From Bacillus sp. B15-48 (GTDB taxonomy: Bacteria > Bacillota > Bacilli > Bacillales > Cytobacillaceae), in NCBI RefSeq assembly GCF_016879755.1, contig NZ_WOFU01000005.1, positions 1 to 64,000 of the forward strand: a stretch of 64,000 bases of DNA, written 5' to 3'. Both the position numbers and the translations under genes were made by a program. Below the pieces are notes generated by a model. The model did no database searches, was not told where the DNA came from, and worked only from the letters and a program-made list of their open reading frames with translations. Every line of letters starts with the position of its first letter. Positions within the stretch are counted from its first letter, which is position 1. This document shows, in pieces, positions 54,794 to 63,066 of this stretch.

Positions 54794-55795
54794 ATGACTC
54801 AAAAACATGCTTTAAGTTCAAGTGAATTAGGAACATTATGGATGACCTTTCAACAAAAAACAATGACACAAAGATTTCTTGAGTATTTTATTGAACAAGC
54901 AGAGGATAATCAAGCAAAAGAGATTATGCAAAATACTCATAAACAAATTATTAACTATCTTGAAGAGATTAAAAACATCTTTAAAAATGAAGGCGCCGTC
55001 ATTCCAATTGGATTCACAGAACAAGATGTTAATATAGGCGTACCTAAACTGTATGATAACATGTTTGATATTATGTTTCTTCGTCTTCTCAAAGAAATAG
55101 GCATGGGATTACATACCCTCCATTTAAATATGGCCTATCGCAAAGATATCGTGCTCTTTTATAAGGAATTAACTGGATTTACTCAAAATATTTATGATGA
55201 ATGTGTGGATTATTTGCAAGAGAAAGATGTTTTACCACGTCCTCCAGCTTTAACTATGCCAAAGTCTGTGGAGTTTGTAGAGGGAACGAATTATATGAGT
55301 GGCTTTAACTTGTTTTCTGAAAAGCGAGCATTGAATACAGTAGAGGTAGCACATTTATATCATGCAATTGAATCAAATATTATTGGGATGCAATTGATAA
55401 CGGGGTTCGCGCAAGTAGCAACTGAACCTGAAGTAAAGAAATACTTCGTAAAAGGAAAAGAATTGGCAAAGAAAATTGTAACTAACAATACGCAATTATT
55501 TCTTCAAAGTGATATTCAACCACCCTCAACATGGGGAGCAAATGCAACAGACTCAAAGGTAGCTCCCTTTTCAGATAAACTAATGATGTACTGTACAAGT
55601 ATGTTTTGCAGCTTTGGTTTAGGAAGCAGTGCTTTAGGAACAGCATTTAGTTTACGAAGTGACCTACCATTAAAAATGATAAATGAAGCAAAAGACATAT
55701 TTACCTTTGGACAAGACGGTGGAAAAATCATGGCCAAAAATGGTTGGCTTGAAGAACCACCACAAATGCAGGATAGAAACGATTTAACTAAATAA
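54794..55795 (+). CDS. DUF3231 family protein
   Basis: Protein of 333 residues built from two ~165-residue halves, each a ferritin-like/CotF-like four-helix unit (SSSELGTLWMTFQQKTM in the first, NTVEVAHLYHAIESNIIG in the second). DUF3231 proteins are common in Bacillaceae and related to spore-coat-type helical bundles; function unknown. ATG after GGAGGG. Confidence 0.8.
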   Translation: MTQKHALSSSELGTLWMTFQQKTMTQRFLEYFIEQAEDNQAKEIMQNTHKQIINYLEEIKNIFKNEGAVIPIGFTEQDVNIGVPKLYDNMFDIMFLRLLKEIGMGLHTLHLNMAYRKDIVLFYKELTGFTQNIYDECVDYLQEKDVLPRPPALTMPKSVEFVEGTNYMSGFNLFSEKRALNTVEVAHLYHAIESNIIGMQLITGFAQVATEPEVKKYFVKGKELAKKIVTNNTQLFLQSDIQPPSTWGANATDSKVAPFSDKLMMYCTSMFCSFGLGSSALGTAFSLRSDLPLKMINEAKDIFTFGQDGGKIMAKNGWLEEPPQMQDRNDLTK

Positions 55796-55806
55796 TCAAG
55801 ATAAGA

Positions 55807-56187
55807 TCACTTAAATGATACAGAACTCCTAAATATAAGGAGTTCTTGTATTATTCCCCCTAAAGTAAGACCGTGGAACAATTCTTGTGGAACAAGATTT
55901 TTCGGGGCGTCACTGTGACGAAACCAATTTCTTGGGTCGTGGATGACGATTCCATCCCAGCGTTTTTGAAAATTATTTTCGGGACAAATGGAGATACAAA
56001 CTGGATTTTCGCAATGATTACAAGAGATTGACAAATGGATTGGCGTTAACCTTTCTTTACTTCCATAAGTCATCACATGCCGACGGTGACGATCGGTTAG
56101 CCCGTAATACTCATTGCAGGCCATTTCACAAGTTTTACAATTAATGCATCTATTCAAGTCCATGCTAAACATCAATTGAGTAGCCAT
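55807..56187 (-). pseudogene. DmsB-like ferredoxin subunit, truncated at a repeat
   Basis: The first ~80 residues match an electron-transfer subunit of molybdopterin oxidoreductases: CINCKTCEMACNEY, CNHCENPVCISICP and GIVIHDP. The next cluster motif (IGCxxC) should follow at once. Instead the frame runs through a 68-bp repeat and random sequence for 40 residues. So the gene has lost clusters 3 and 4 and the catalytic-subunit partner is absent. ATG after AAAAGGAGA is intact. Translation may still occur, but function is doubtful. Confidence 0.7.
55858..55925. repeat. 68-bp dispersed repeat, copy 1
   Basis: Differs at only two positions from 57164-57231. It contains two direct GTGGAACAA units and the palindrome CGTCACTGTGACG. 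It resembles the short GGGACxxxAAxAACCGTCCC-type elements dispersed in Bacillus genomes. It forms the break point in the ferredoxin-subunit gene. Confidence 0.85.
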
Positions 56188-56259
56188 TCAATCGTCTCCT
56201 TTTAGGCTAGGAAATCCTAAGCACTAATGACTAGTTTAATATAGGAAAGTAAGCAAAAA

Positions 56260-56385
56260 GTGAAAACAGACCGACAATCTAGTGAATTTAATCAGCACGC
56301 CTGGGTGAATTTACCGAATTCATTGTTGGCTCATTACTTAGCGCATGCCGTACAAGAATTTGGTACAGAAGATAGCTGTTATTAG
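56260..56385 (+). CDS. Possible 41-aa ORF or coding remnant
   Basis: GTG start, 41 codons, divergent from the truncated ferredoxin-subunit gene. The product (TDRQSSEFNQHAWVN, LPNSLLAHYLAHAVQEFG) is protein-like with an amphipathic helix. The ribosome site (AGGAAAG) is 11 bases away. Not recognised; it may be the N-terminus of a lost gene. Confidence 0.3.
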   Translation: MKTDRQSSEFNQHAWVNLPNSLLAHYLAHAVQEFGTEDSCY

Positions 56386-56640
56386 TGTTATTTTAAACGC
56401 TAAATAGCGAAAACAATAAATGGCTTGGAATTTCCTCCAAACCATTTTAATTTTAGGTGTACATTTGTTAGCTTTAGCTGTCTGACGAAAACGTATAGAC
56501 AGGCTGAACTGCAAAATTATATAAGAAAATTGTAAAGTTTTGCACTTAAAGTAACGGGGCTTTCAAAAAGAAGTTAATTGAAGTTAAACATTATACTATT
56601 CCTGATTAATATACGAATCATTCAACTGCAAAGACATTTT

Positions 56641-56856
56641 CTAATCCTGTTTGTTATTTAATACTTCTTCTACTTTCTTTTCTAATTCTTCAATTCTAGA
56701 TTCCTGGTTAATAAAAACGGTAATTATCACTGCTAACAGGAATGCAATTAAAATAGTAATATACCAAATATTACTTAGAATAAGACCGGCAAAGAAAAAT
56801 GTGGCAATTCCACAAATAACAAGGCAAACAAAAAAGGTAGAAATAAATTCTTTCAA
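56641..56856 (-). CDS. Small membrane protein with C-terminal coiled coil
   Basis: Protein of 71 residues: two helices (~8-28 and ~32-53) and a short heptad-like ESRIEELEKKVEEVL tail. TTG start seven bases after a perfect AAGGAGGT; a longer frame with an upstream TTG lacks a site. Resembles DUF-type small Bacillus membrane proteins. Function unknown. Confidence 0.6.
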   Translation of the reverse strand: MKEFISTFFVCLVICGIATFFFAGLILSNIWYITILIAFLLAVIITVFINQESRIEELEKKVEEVLNNKQD

Positions 56857-56877
56857 TTTTAGTACCTCCTTGAACAA

Positions 56878-57163
56878 TCTTCATTTATCATTTTTCTTAT
56901 TGTATCTTATTTTAAGAACGGCCCCAATACTTCAATATCTTCTATACTCTATTTTAATGTTAATACGTATTCCGTATTATTTAGGATAATTATATAAAAA
57001 AGCGCCTCCGCTTGTTACAGAAACACTTTGTTAATGTTTTAACCCTTCTTAAAAAAACACAAAACTTATACCAACATAAATTATTGTTAATATTCGAGTG
57101 AAAACACTGCAAATCCATCGATACCAAAAATCCACTTGTCAAACCCTTTAATCTATTCCCTTA
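56878..57163. other. Intergenic region, nothing recognised
   Basis: About 290 AT-rich bases leading to the second copy of the 68-bp repeat. No coding remnant seen. Confidence 0.4.
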
Positions 57164-57231
57164 CCCTAAATTAAGACCGTGGAACAATTTTTGTGGAACA
57201 AGATTTTTCGGGGCGTCACTGTGACGAAACC
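57164..57231. repeat. 68-bp dispersed repeat, copy 2
   Basis: Same orientation as copy 1, 1,306 bases away, 66 of 68 bases identical. It is intergenic here, about 200 bases before the second IscA-like gene. Confidence 0.85.
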
Positions 57232-57432
57232 TACTGTACCGAAAATTGAGAACAACCGTTATTTTTGATTTCCCGAATTAAACGCCAAAAGAAATCGGAT
57301 TAATTTATTATTTCTAAAAAACATGTTATCTTTAGTAAGAATATTTTGTCATTAGAATATTGCAATTAAAACATTTGTTGCTATGAGATTGTTCTAATCC
57401 GCTATTAATTGAAAAATGGAGGGAAAACTTAA

Positions 57433-57732
57433 GTGGAAATCAATGTGAGTGACATTGCTTTAATAACCTTAAAAAAATTGTTAGAAAATGACGAGAGCAA
57501 AAAAGGAATTTACATATACTTAAGTATCGGTTGCGGAGGTGGTGGATCGACTAGTTATTCGCTTGCCCCTGTGGAACAAGATGAAGGAGAAAATACCGTC
57601 ATAATCAATGATATTCCATTTATTTATGACAATTTAATGTTAAGGCATACAGATAAGATATCAATTGATTATAACCCTTCAGCCTACGACAAAGAAATAT
57701 GGCTAGAATTTTTCAGCGTAAAGGCTATTTAA
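57433..57732 (+). CDS. HesB/IscA-like protein, copy 2
   Basis: Protein of 99 residues, paralogue of the gene at 51939. The Cys segment is IYLSIGCGGGGSTSYSLAP; one residue shorter than copy 1. GTG start after GGAGGG. Upstream sequence (TTTATTATTTCT...TGTTATCTTT...AAGAATATTTT) is also shared with copy 1, so the duplicated unit includes the promoter region. Confidence 0.72.
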   Translation: MEINVSDIALITLKKLLENDESKKGIYIYLSIGCGGGGSTSYSLAPVEQDEGENTVIINDIPFIYDNLMLRHTDKISIDYNPSAYDKEIWLEFFSVKAI

Positions 57733-57890
57733 TCACAAGGAAGGTATTTACTTTTTGATTACCAGATTCACTGACTTTCCTGGTCCAATTCACTGATTTT
57801 ATCCTTGGTGTTGTCTTGATGGGGATCGTTTTCCTAGTTTAACAAAGGATGTAAAATAAAACTCCAGCAGTGAATGCTTCGGTGAAGGAG

Positions 57891-57939
57891 AAACCACTCG
57901 ATTCCTGTCAAAAGTGATTTGACAAAAACCGAGTGGTTA
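57891..57939 (-). terminator. Terminator after the E2 gene
   Basis: AACCACTCG and CGAGTGGTT pair, with a nested GTCAAA/TTTGAC stem inside, 28 bases past the E2 stop. Confidence 0.7.
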
Positions 57940-57966
57940 TAAGTAACCGAAATAAGAATCATCCTA

Positions 57967-58647
57967 TTAACTTTCTTTCAACATTCGATCAGGGTGGCGG
58001 AAAAGATCCTCTAAATCTTGTAAAAAAGCTGCACCAGGGGCTCCATCAACAACCCGATGATCAATTGTTAAGGATAAATGAATAACTGGAACTTCCTTTA
58101 ACTCCCCATTTACAAATCTTGGTAACCCCTGAATCCTGCCAACCCCCAAAAGACCAACTTGCGGTGGGTTTAGGATTGGGGTGAAACCATCAATTGGATA
58201 TAAGCCTAGATTAGAAATAGTAAAGGTACCAGAATTCACTTCCTCTGGTGTTAATTCTCCTAATTCAGACCTAGTAGTTACATCTCTTCGAGCTTTTGCT
58301 AGTTCTGTAAATGTTTTCTCGTCTGCATCAAAAATAGCTGGTACCACTAATCCATTATCTAGTGAAATGGCAAGTCCAATATTAATCGTTGGCCACAGAT
58401 GAATCACATTATCTACTAAAGATGCATTCAAATTTGGATGGTTCTTAAGTGTTAATGCAACCGCTTTCAAAAATAGATCTGTATAGGATAGATGATGCTC
58501 TTTTTTAAATGCAGCTAGTTCTGGAATTTCCATTGTTGAATGCAATGTTAATTGGGCCGATGAGGAAATGCTTTCGAACATTCTTTTGGCAATGGTTCTG
58601 CGCATTCCTCTTAGTTTTATCGTTTTTGATTCCTTCACTTTCGTCAT
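57967..58647 (-). CDS. 2-oxoacid dehydrogenase E2 catalytic domain, stand-alone
   Basis: Acyltransferase of 226 residues consisting only of the E2 catalytic domain: RGMRRTIAKRM at the start, FTISNLGLYPIDGFTPILNP, and the active site LSLTIDHRVVDGAPGAAFL (His-x3-Asp). No lipoyl domain and no peripheral-subunit-binding domain precede it, whereas usual E2s have ~400 residues. ATG after GGTGGGG; an ATG seven codons upstream overlaps the lipoyl gene. It would take the acyl group from the separate lipoyl protein encoded just upstream. Confidence 0.87.
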   Translation of the reverse strand: MTKVKESKTIKLRGMRRTIAKRMFESISSSAQLTLHSTMEIPELAAFKKEHHLSYTDLFLKAVALTLKNHPNLNASLVDNVIHLWPTINIGLAISLDNGLVVPAIFDADEKTFTELAKARRDVTTRSELGELTPEEVNSGTFTISNLGLYPIDGFTPILNPPQVGLLGVGRIQGLPRFVNGELKEVPVIHLSLTIDHRVVDGAPGAAFLQDLEDLFRHPDRMLKES

Positions 58648-58660
58648 AACAACCCCACCA

Positions 58661-58903
58661 TTATTCATTAGTTTCTAATGTGGCAATGACTGCTCCAACT
58701 GCAACATTCTCATCTTCAGCTGCATTGATGGTTTTAATCGTTCCAGATTCAGGTGCTTGAATCGTGAACGATGCTTTAGCAGCCTCGACTTCCACCATAT
58801 CTTCACCTTTTTCTACATGGCTGCCTTCTGCAACGATCCATTTCACAATATCGCCATCTATCATTTGCGAGCCATGCTGTGGCATCTTTATCTTAACGAT
58901 CAT
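58661..58903 (-). CDS. Free lipoyl/biotinyl-domain carrier protein
   Basis: Protein of 80 residues that is a single lipoyl domain (KMPQHGSQMIDGDIVKWIVAEG, then VEVEAAKASFTIQAPESG). Lys 43 in EAAKA is the expected lipoylation site. It is the missing N-terminal part of the split E2. Its ATG overlaps the E1-beta stop (ATGA), and the E2 catalytic gene follows. Confidence 0.88.
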   Translation of the reverse strand: MIVKIKMPQHGSQMIDGDIVKWIVAEGSHVEKGEDMVEVEAAKASFTIQAPESGTIKTINAAEDENVAVGAVIATLETNE

Positions 58904-59880
58904 GCCATCACCACCTGATTTAATTTTAAAATGGCATTCTTTATTTCTACTTTACTTGGTAACATTTCGTTCTCAAGACCTTTACTATAAGGAACTGGAA
59001 TTTGGGGACGGGTAATTCGTACAATTGGATCCCTTAAGGCAACAAAGGCTTCTTCTGCCACAATGGCGGATACTTCTGAAGCAAAGCTGCAGAATCTGTA
59101 GCCATCATCGACAACGACTAAGCGACCTGTTTTCTTAACGGAATTGATAATTAATTGTTTATCTAATGGGAATAATGTCCTTGGGTCAATCAATTCAACA
59201 GAAATTCCATCTTGTGCTAGTTCATTGGCCACTTCCAATGCTTCATTTACAAGATGACCAACAGCAACAACAGTTACATCCGTACCTTCATGCTTAATAT
59301 CCCCTTTTCCAAGAGGAATTGCATAAGGTTCATCCGGTACTTCTCCTTTTAATCCATAGCATGCACCTGGTTCATATACAACGACCGGATCATCTTCTCG
59401 AACTGCTTGTGTAATTAAACCTTTTGCATCGTACGGGTTTGATGGGACAACTACTTTTACACCCATGTGAATCAGTTGAGCGTATGTGCTATCCGAGTGT
59501 TGAGCAGCCATTCCGTTTCGTCCACCTGAACCAACAACACGAATGGTTAAAGGAATATTCACTTGTCCGCCAGTCATATATCTCAATTTTCCAGCTTGGT
59601 TCACAATTTGTTCCATTCCCAAATACTGTAGAGTATTGATATCATATTCAACAATCGGCCTTAATCCTGCCATTGCTGCTCCTACACCCAATCCTGTAAA
59701 GCTTAATTCTTCTAAGGGTGTATCCACACAACGGTCAGGACCAAAATCTTTTAAGAAATTAGTAGTTGTCCCACCAATACTCGCTCGAACGTCTAGGCCA
59801 ATGACGAATACATTAGAATCTCTTTCCATTTCCTGGCGCATCGCTTCTGAAACAGCTTGAATATATCTTTTTTTAGTCAT
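58900..59880 (-). CDS. 2-oxoacid dehydrogenase E1 beta subunit
   Basis: Transketolase-like subunit of 326 residues. It has DTPLEELSFTGLGVGAAMAGLRPIVEY, HSDSTYAQLIHMGVKVVVPSNPYDAKGL and the C-terminal LIDPRTLFPLDKQLI block. With E1-alpha it decarboxylates a 2-oxoacid or acetoin. The gene starts one base after the E1-alpha stop. Confidence 0.9.
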   Translation of the reverse strand: MTKKRYIQAVSEAMRQEMERDSNVFVIGLDVRASIGGTTTNFLKDFGPDRCVDTPLEELSFTGLGVGAAMAGLRPIVEYDINTLQYLGMEQIVNQAGKLRYMTGGQVNIPLTIRVVGSGGRNGMAAQHSDSTYAQLIHMGVKVVVPSNPYDAKGLITQAVREDDPVVVYEPGACYGLKGEVPDEPYAIPLGKGDIKHEGTDVTVVAVGHLVNEALEVANELAQDGISVELIDPRTLFPLDKQLIINSVKKTGRLVVVDDGYRFCSFASEVSAIVAEEAFVALRDPIVRITRPQIPVPYSKGLENEMLPSKVEIKNAILKLNQVVMA

Positions 59881-59881
59881 G

Positions 59882-60886
59882 TTAAGCCCATCCTTTCACT
59901 GGCATCGTTTCATGAATGACTGCATAAGCATCATCATATGCTTCTAGCGGGTCTGGGTATGGCGAGTCCTTCATATAGGAGATTCCATTTTCTATCGTTT
60001 CACTGGCTTCCGCAACAACTTGAATGTATTCTTCTTCAGTCATGCCAATCTCAAATAAATGTTGTTTAAATCTTTCAATCGGATCTTGTTCTCGATAAGA
60101 ATTGATTTCTTCGTCTGAACGATAAGGTTCAGCAAGAATATGAGCTTCACCAGAGAAATGTCCAAAATAACGGTATGTTTTTGCTTCAATAAAGGTTGGA
60201 CCTTCTCCTCTTCTTGCCCGTTCAACCGCATCCTTCGCTGCCTCATGAACAGCCAATACGTCCATCCCGTCTACGATTACTGCCGGCATTCCAAAACCAC
60301 GTGCCCTATCAGCAATGTTTTCTACAGGTGTGGAATCTTTAATACTTGTACTCACCGCATATTGGTTATTTTCGCATACAAAAATTAAAGGCAGTTTCCA
60401 AAGAGCTGCCATATTCATAGATTCAAAAACGGCTCCTTCGTTTGATGCACCATCACCAAAGTAGGTAACAATCACTTGATCATTCTTTTTATAATGATTT
60501 GCAAAAGCAGCGCCAAGGGCAATTGGAACACCTTGTCCTACCATCCCGTTTGTTCCATAAATCCCCAAATCTAATGAGGTGATATGCATGGAACCACCTT
60601 TCCCTTTACAATAACCTGTGACCTTCCCCCCAAGCTCGGCCATCATTTTATTAATATCTCCGCCTTTAGCAATCACGTGACCGTGACCGCGGTGATTACT
60701 CGTAATTCCATCTTCTTGCTTGAGAACAGATGAAATCCCAACGGCGACAGCCTCTTCTCCTATGTATTGGTGAACTTCTCCATACAATTCCCCTTGATTT
60801 ACGAGTTCTGCTCCACGTTCATCAAACCTGCGGATTAGTAGCATATCATGAAGTAAACGCATTTTTTCTTCTTTTGATAAAGCCAT
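59882..60886 (-). CDS. 2-oxoacid/acetoin dehydrogenase E1 alpha subunit
   Basis: Thiamine-diphosphate enzyme subunit of 334 residues. The ThDP motif GDGASNEGAVFESMNMAALW...NNQYAVST is clear, and HRGHGHVIAKGGD matches AcoA/PdhA types. ATG chosen eight bases after AAGGGTG; a 20-residue longer frame has no ribosome site. First gene of the operon. Acetoin dehydrogenase is the closest impression (AcoAB plus E2), but branched-chain or pyruvate substrates are not excluded. No E3 is present in the window. Confidence 0.88.
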   Translation of the reverse strand: MALSKEEKMRLLHDMLLIRRFDERGAELVNQGELYGEVHQYIGEEAVAVGISSVLKQEDGITSNHRGHGHVIAKGGDINKMMAELGGKVTGYCKGKGGSMHITSLDLGIYGTNGMVGQGVPIALGAAFANHYKKNDQVIVTYFGDGASNEGAVFESMNMAALWKLPLIFVCENNQYAVSTSIKDSTPVENIADRARGFGMPAVIVDGMDVLAVHEAAKDAVERARRGEGPTFIEAKTYRYFGHFSGEAHILAEPYRSDEEINSYREQDPIERFKQHLFEIGMTEEEYIQVVAEASETIENGISYMKDSPYPDPLEAYDDAYAVIHETMPVKGWA

Positions 60887-61529
60887 TTCCTTCACACCCT
60901 TACATTTATTTTGAGACCTCTTCAGTCTTATGGAGTGCTCAGCCAAATTCAGCTTTAACGTCTTTACGTTTCAAAATCAACCTGCTTTCATTAGAAAAGG
61001 TCCCTGTACCTTTAAGTATAAAAATTAATTCCAACGCCCTCAATCGTTAAAATTCTCATTTCCATATAGGTAGCCAACACATTTTATGAAAGTGTTGGTA
61101 ATAATAACAAAGTTCATATTTTTTTCACAAAAAATGGGACAGCCTTCCTACTAATAATTGCCCGTAACAATTTTTATCGTAGTGGTGTCCCTAATTCATC
61201 GTCTTTCACTCTATTCCATCGGTTCTGGCGGATCAGGTGCAATTTCACAAATAAACCCGAGATCTTTCAAGTCCTCCTTTTCTTTGATTGAAAAATATTC
61301 ATTTATTTTTAAAAATTGTCACACTTATTTAAGTTTTGATTCCTATTCCGACCTACTAATTATTGTAAAATAGATTTATATACGTTTTTTTTGGATTTAA
61401 AAAACCTTATATTTTTATTGTAATTGTTTCAAATCCGTTCATCAATCCTTAGTATTTTGCATGTTGTATTTGTAATCAACAGATTTTCATAATGTGTTGG
61501 AAGTACAAAATAAATTTGGAGGGATTGTA
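60887..61529. other. Divergent intergenic region with a coding fragment
   Basis: About 640 bases between the 2-oxoacid dehydrogenase operon and the TetR gene. On the minus strand a 36-codon stop-bounded frame (near 61205-61315) reads NEYFSIKEKEDLKDLGFICE then IAPDPPEPME, which looks like the C-terminus of a lost protein. TTTTTATTGTAATTGTTT near 61412 resembles the TRAP operon upstream region. Confidence 0.35.
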
Positions 61530-62141
61530 ATGGTACAAGAATTTAAAAAAAGTGATCGAAGAACCCGTCGAACGAGAAAGCAATTGAAACAATCTTTTAT
61601 TGAGTTACTAGCGATAAAAGGTTATGGGGGAATCACTGTTAAAGACATAGTTGAGCAAGCAGATTATAATCGCACCACTTTCTATCATCATTATCAATAT
61701 AAAGAAGAACTAGTCGAAGAGATCACCTCTGAGCTATTAACCGGCTTATCTTACTCCTTGCAGAATAGTATCCACCTTTATCCTTATAACGCCCACACCT
61801 CAGACTTTTCCATTTTTAACTACGTACAAAAAAACAAAGAATTTTTCAAACTATGGAAACACTCTGATGCCATTCCAGGTTTTATGGAAGAATTTATTCA
61901 AACAATCAGCAATGAATTTCAAGAACATCTCGTTTCCTCTCAAAGAGATGAGAATGCAAATTACATATTCATTACCTTTTGCACCTATGGGGTTTTCGGG
62001 TTGATTATCGAGTGGATTCGCGATGATTTTTCTGGATCTCCTGCGGAAATGGATGATAAATGTGAGGAAATCATTAAAAAGTTTGAAGCAAATTATAGAT
62101 TTTCTGAACGGGAAACACCATCGAGTTTAGGGGTGGGATGA
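61530..62141 (+). CDS. TetR/AcrR family regulator
   Basis: Regulator of 203 residues. DNA-binding domain: TRKQLKQSFIELLAIKGYGGITVKDI then ADYNRTTFYHHYQYKEEL. The C-terminal ligand domain is of the TetR_C_33-like type (EFFKLWKHSDAIPGFMEEF). ATG six bases after GGAGGG. It faces away from the 2-oxoacid dehydrogenase operon and may regulate it. Confidence 0.87.
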   Translation: MVQEFKKSDRRTRRTRKQLKQSFIELLAIKGYGGITVKDIVEQADYNRTTFYHHYQYKEELVEEITSELLTGLSYSLQNSIHLYPYNAHTSDFSIFNYVQKNKEFFKLWKHSDAIPGFMEEFIQTISNEFQEHLVSSQRDENANYIFITFCTYGVFGLIIEWIRDDFSGSPAEMDDKCEEIIKKFEANYRFSERETPSSLGVG

Positions 62142-62148
62142 GAGTAAG

Positions 62149-62196
62149 GTCGGTCAAAAGATGGCTTCTTCCATCTTAATTGACCGACAGTTTACC
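62149..62196 (+). terminator. Hairpin after the TetR gene
   Basis: GTCGGTCAA and TTGACCGAC pair, with an inner AAGATGG/CCATCTT stem, giving a long near-perfect hairpin seven bases after the stop. The T tract is short. Confidence 0.7.
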
Positions 62197-62378
62197 AAAT
62201 CGTTTATCTTATTTTTCTTCTAAATGCTATCACTGTTAAAGACGGATTTTTTCGTAAAATAAGAGTAAGAAAACATCTCATTGCTCACAATGATTATTGT
62301 TGTTGTATCTGTTGTTGCTGAACTTGCTGCAATTGCTGCGTATTATGATCATCCCAGGGACCTTTTTCTTCAACATAT

Positions 62379-62423
62379 AAAAAACCTCCTTGCTGTATGG
62401 AGTAAATCCATATAGCAAGGAGG
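62379..62423 (-). terminator. Terminator downstream of the tRNA-Sec locus
   Basis: On the minus strand CCTCCTTGCT..TGG and CCA..AGCAAGGAGG form a long stem followed by TTTTTT. It lies about 100 bases past the tRNA 3' end. Confidence 0.75.
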
Positions 62424-62524
62424 TCTAACGGTCTTTTTTTCAGTTCCAACACAGTCTAATTTATGTAATAAACGTTTACCATCTTTTAATTAACCCTTAT
62501 AAACGTTTAATTTATCAATATTTT

Positions 62525-62623
62525 TGGCGGGACTGCGTGGGAATCGAACCCACCAGACCTGGCACGCAGGTCTCAAGCGGTTTTGAAGACCGTGGGAGAC
62601 ACCAGTACTCCATTCTCTGATTC
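62525..62623 (-). tRNA. selC: Selenocysteine tRNA (UCA anticodon), acceptor stem defective
   Basis: The minus strand has a tRNA-Sec layout of about 99 nt. D arm GGAG(U)AC-UGGU-GUCUCC; anticodon stem CGGT with loop CTTCAAA (anticodon TCA); long variable arm AGACCTG/CAGGTCT; T arm GTGGG-TTCGATT-CCCAC; 3' end GCAGTCCCGCCA, with CCA encoded. The 8-bp 5' acceptor strand should be GGGACTGC, but the bases there are GAATCAGA, which pair poorly. The 5' boundary is therefore inferred from length. No other Sec-machinery genes are in the window. Either a decaying gene or a rearranged 5' end. Confidence 0.75.
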
Positions 62624-63066
62624 AAAATGCCGTTATATCAACATTTTCTAACCCACCAAAACAGATTTCTTATGACTTCTGATACAGTTTTCGTTCAACC
62701 ATTACATATTTATTATAGTTATAGGTACTTGTTAGTGTCAATTATTCATACACCTATTAATTAAACTCTGCTTTTATTTAATCTCAGTCACATTAAAATT
62801 TTCATACAAAAAATCCTACTTCCAATGCAAAGGGTAAGATTAATTCTGAGGTATTTTTACTGGAACTTTTTTGCTTCAATTCTGCTAGGTTTAACCATAA
62901 GTACTTCGGTTGTTTAGAATAGAGTTGCAACAGATTCTGCGTTTTGTAGAGCAGAACGAGTTATTTGCTGGGTCTACTACGTTCAAGCCTATTTTCCCTT
63001 CTCAATTATTGGGCAATTACCATTTCCCAATAAAATATTATATTTCTTCTAACTTTTTTAGCTTCC
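62624..63066. other. Intergenic region, nothing recognised
   Basis: About 440 AT-rich bases between the tRNA-Sec locus and the 3' end of the SMC-like gene. No terminator with a clear T tract and no coding remnant was recognised. Confidence 0.4.

Noticed and set aside
62278-62376. 32-codon ORF with AAGGAGG and ATG near 62376
   Set aside because: The apparent ribosome site is the 3' arm of a strong terminator hairpin, and the frame runs through a CAA/CAG-rich stretch.
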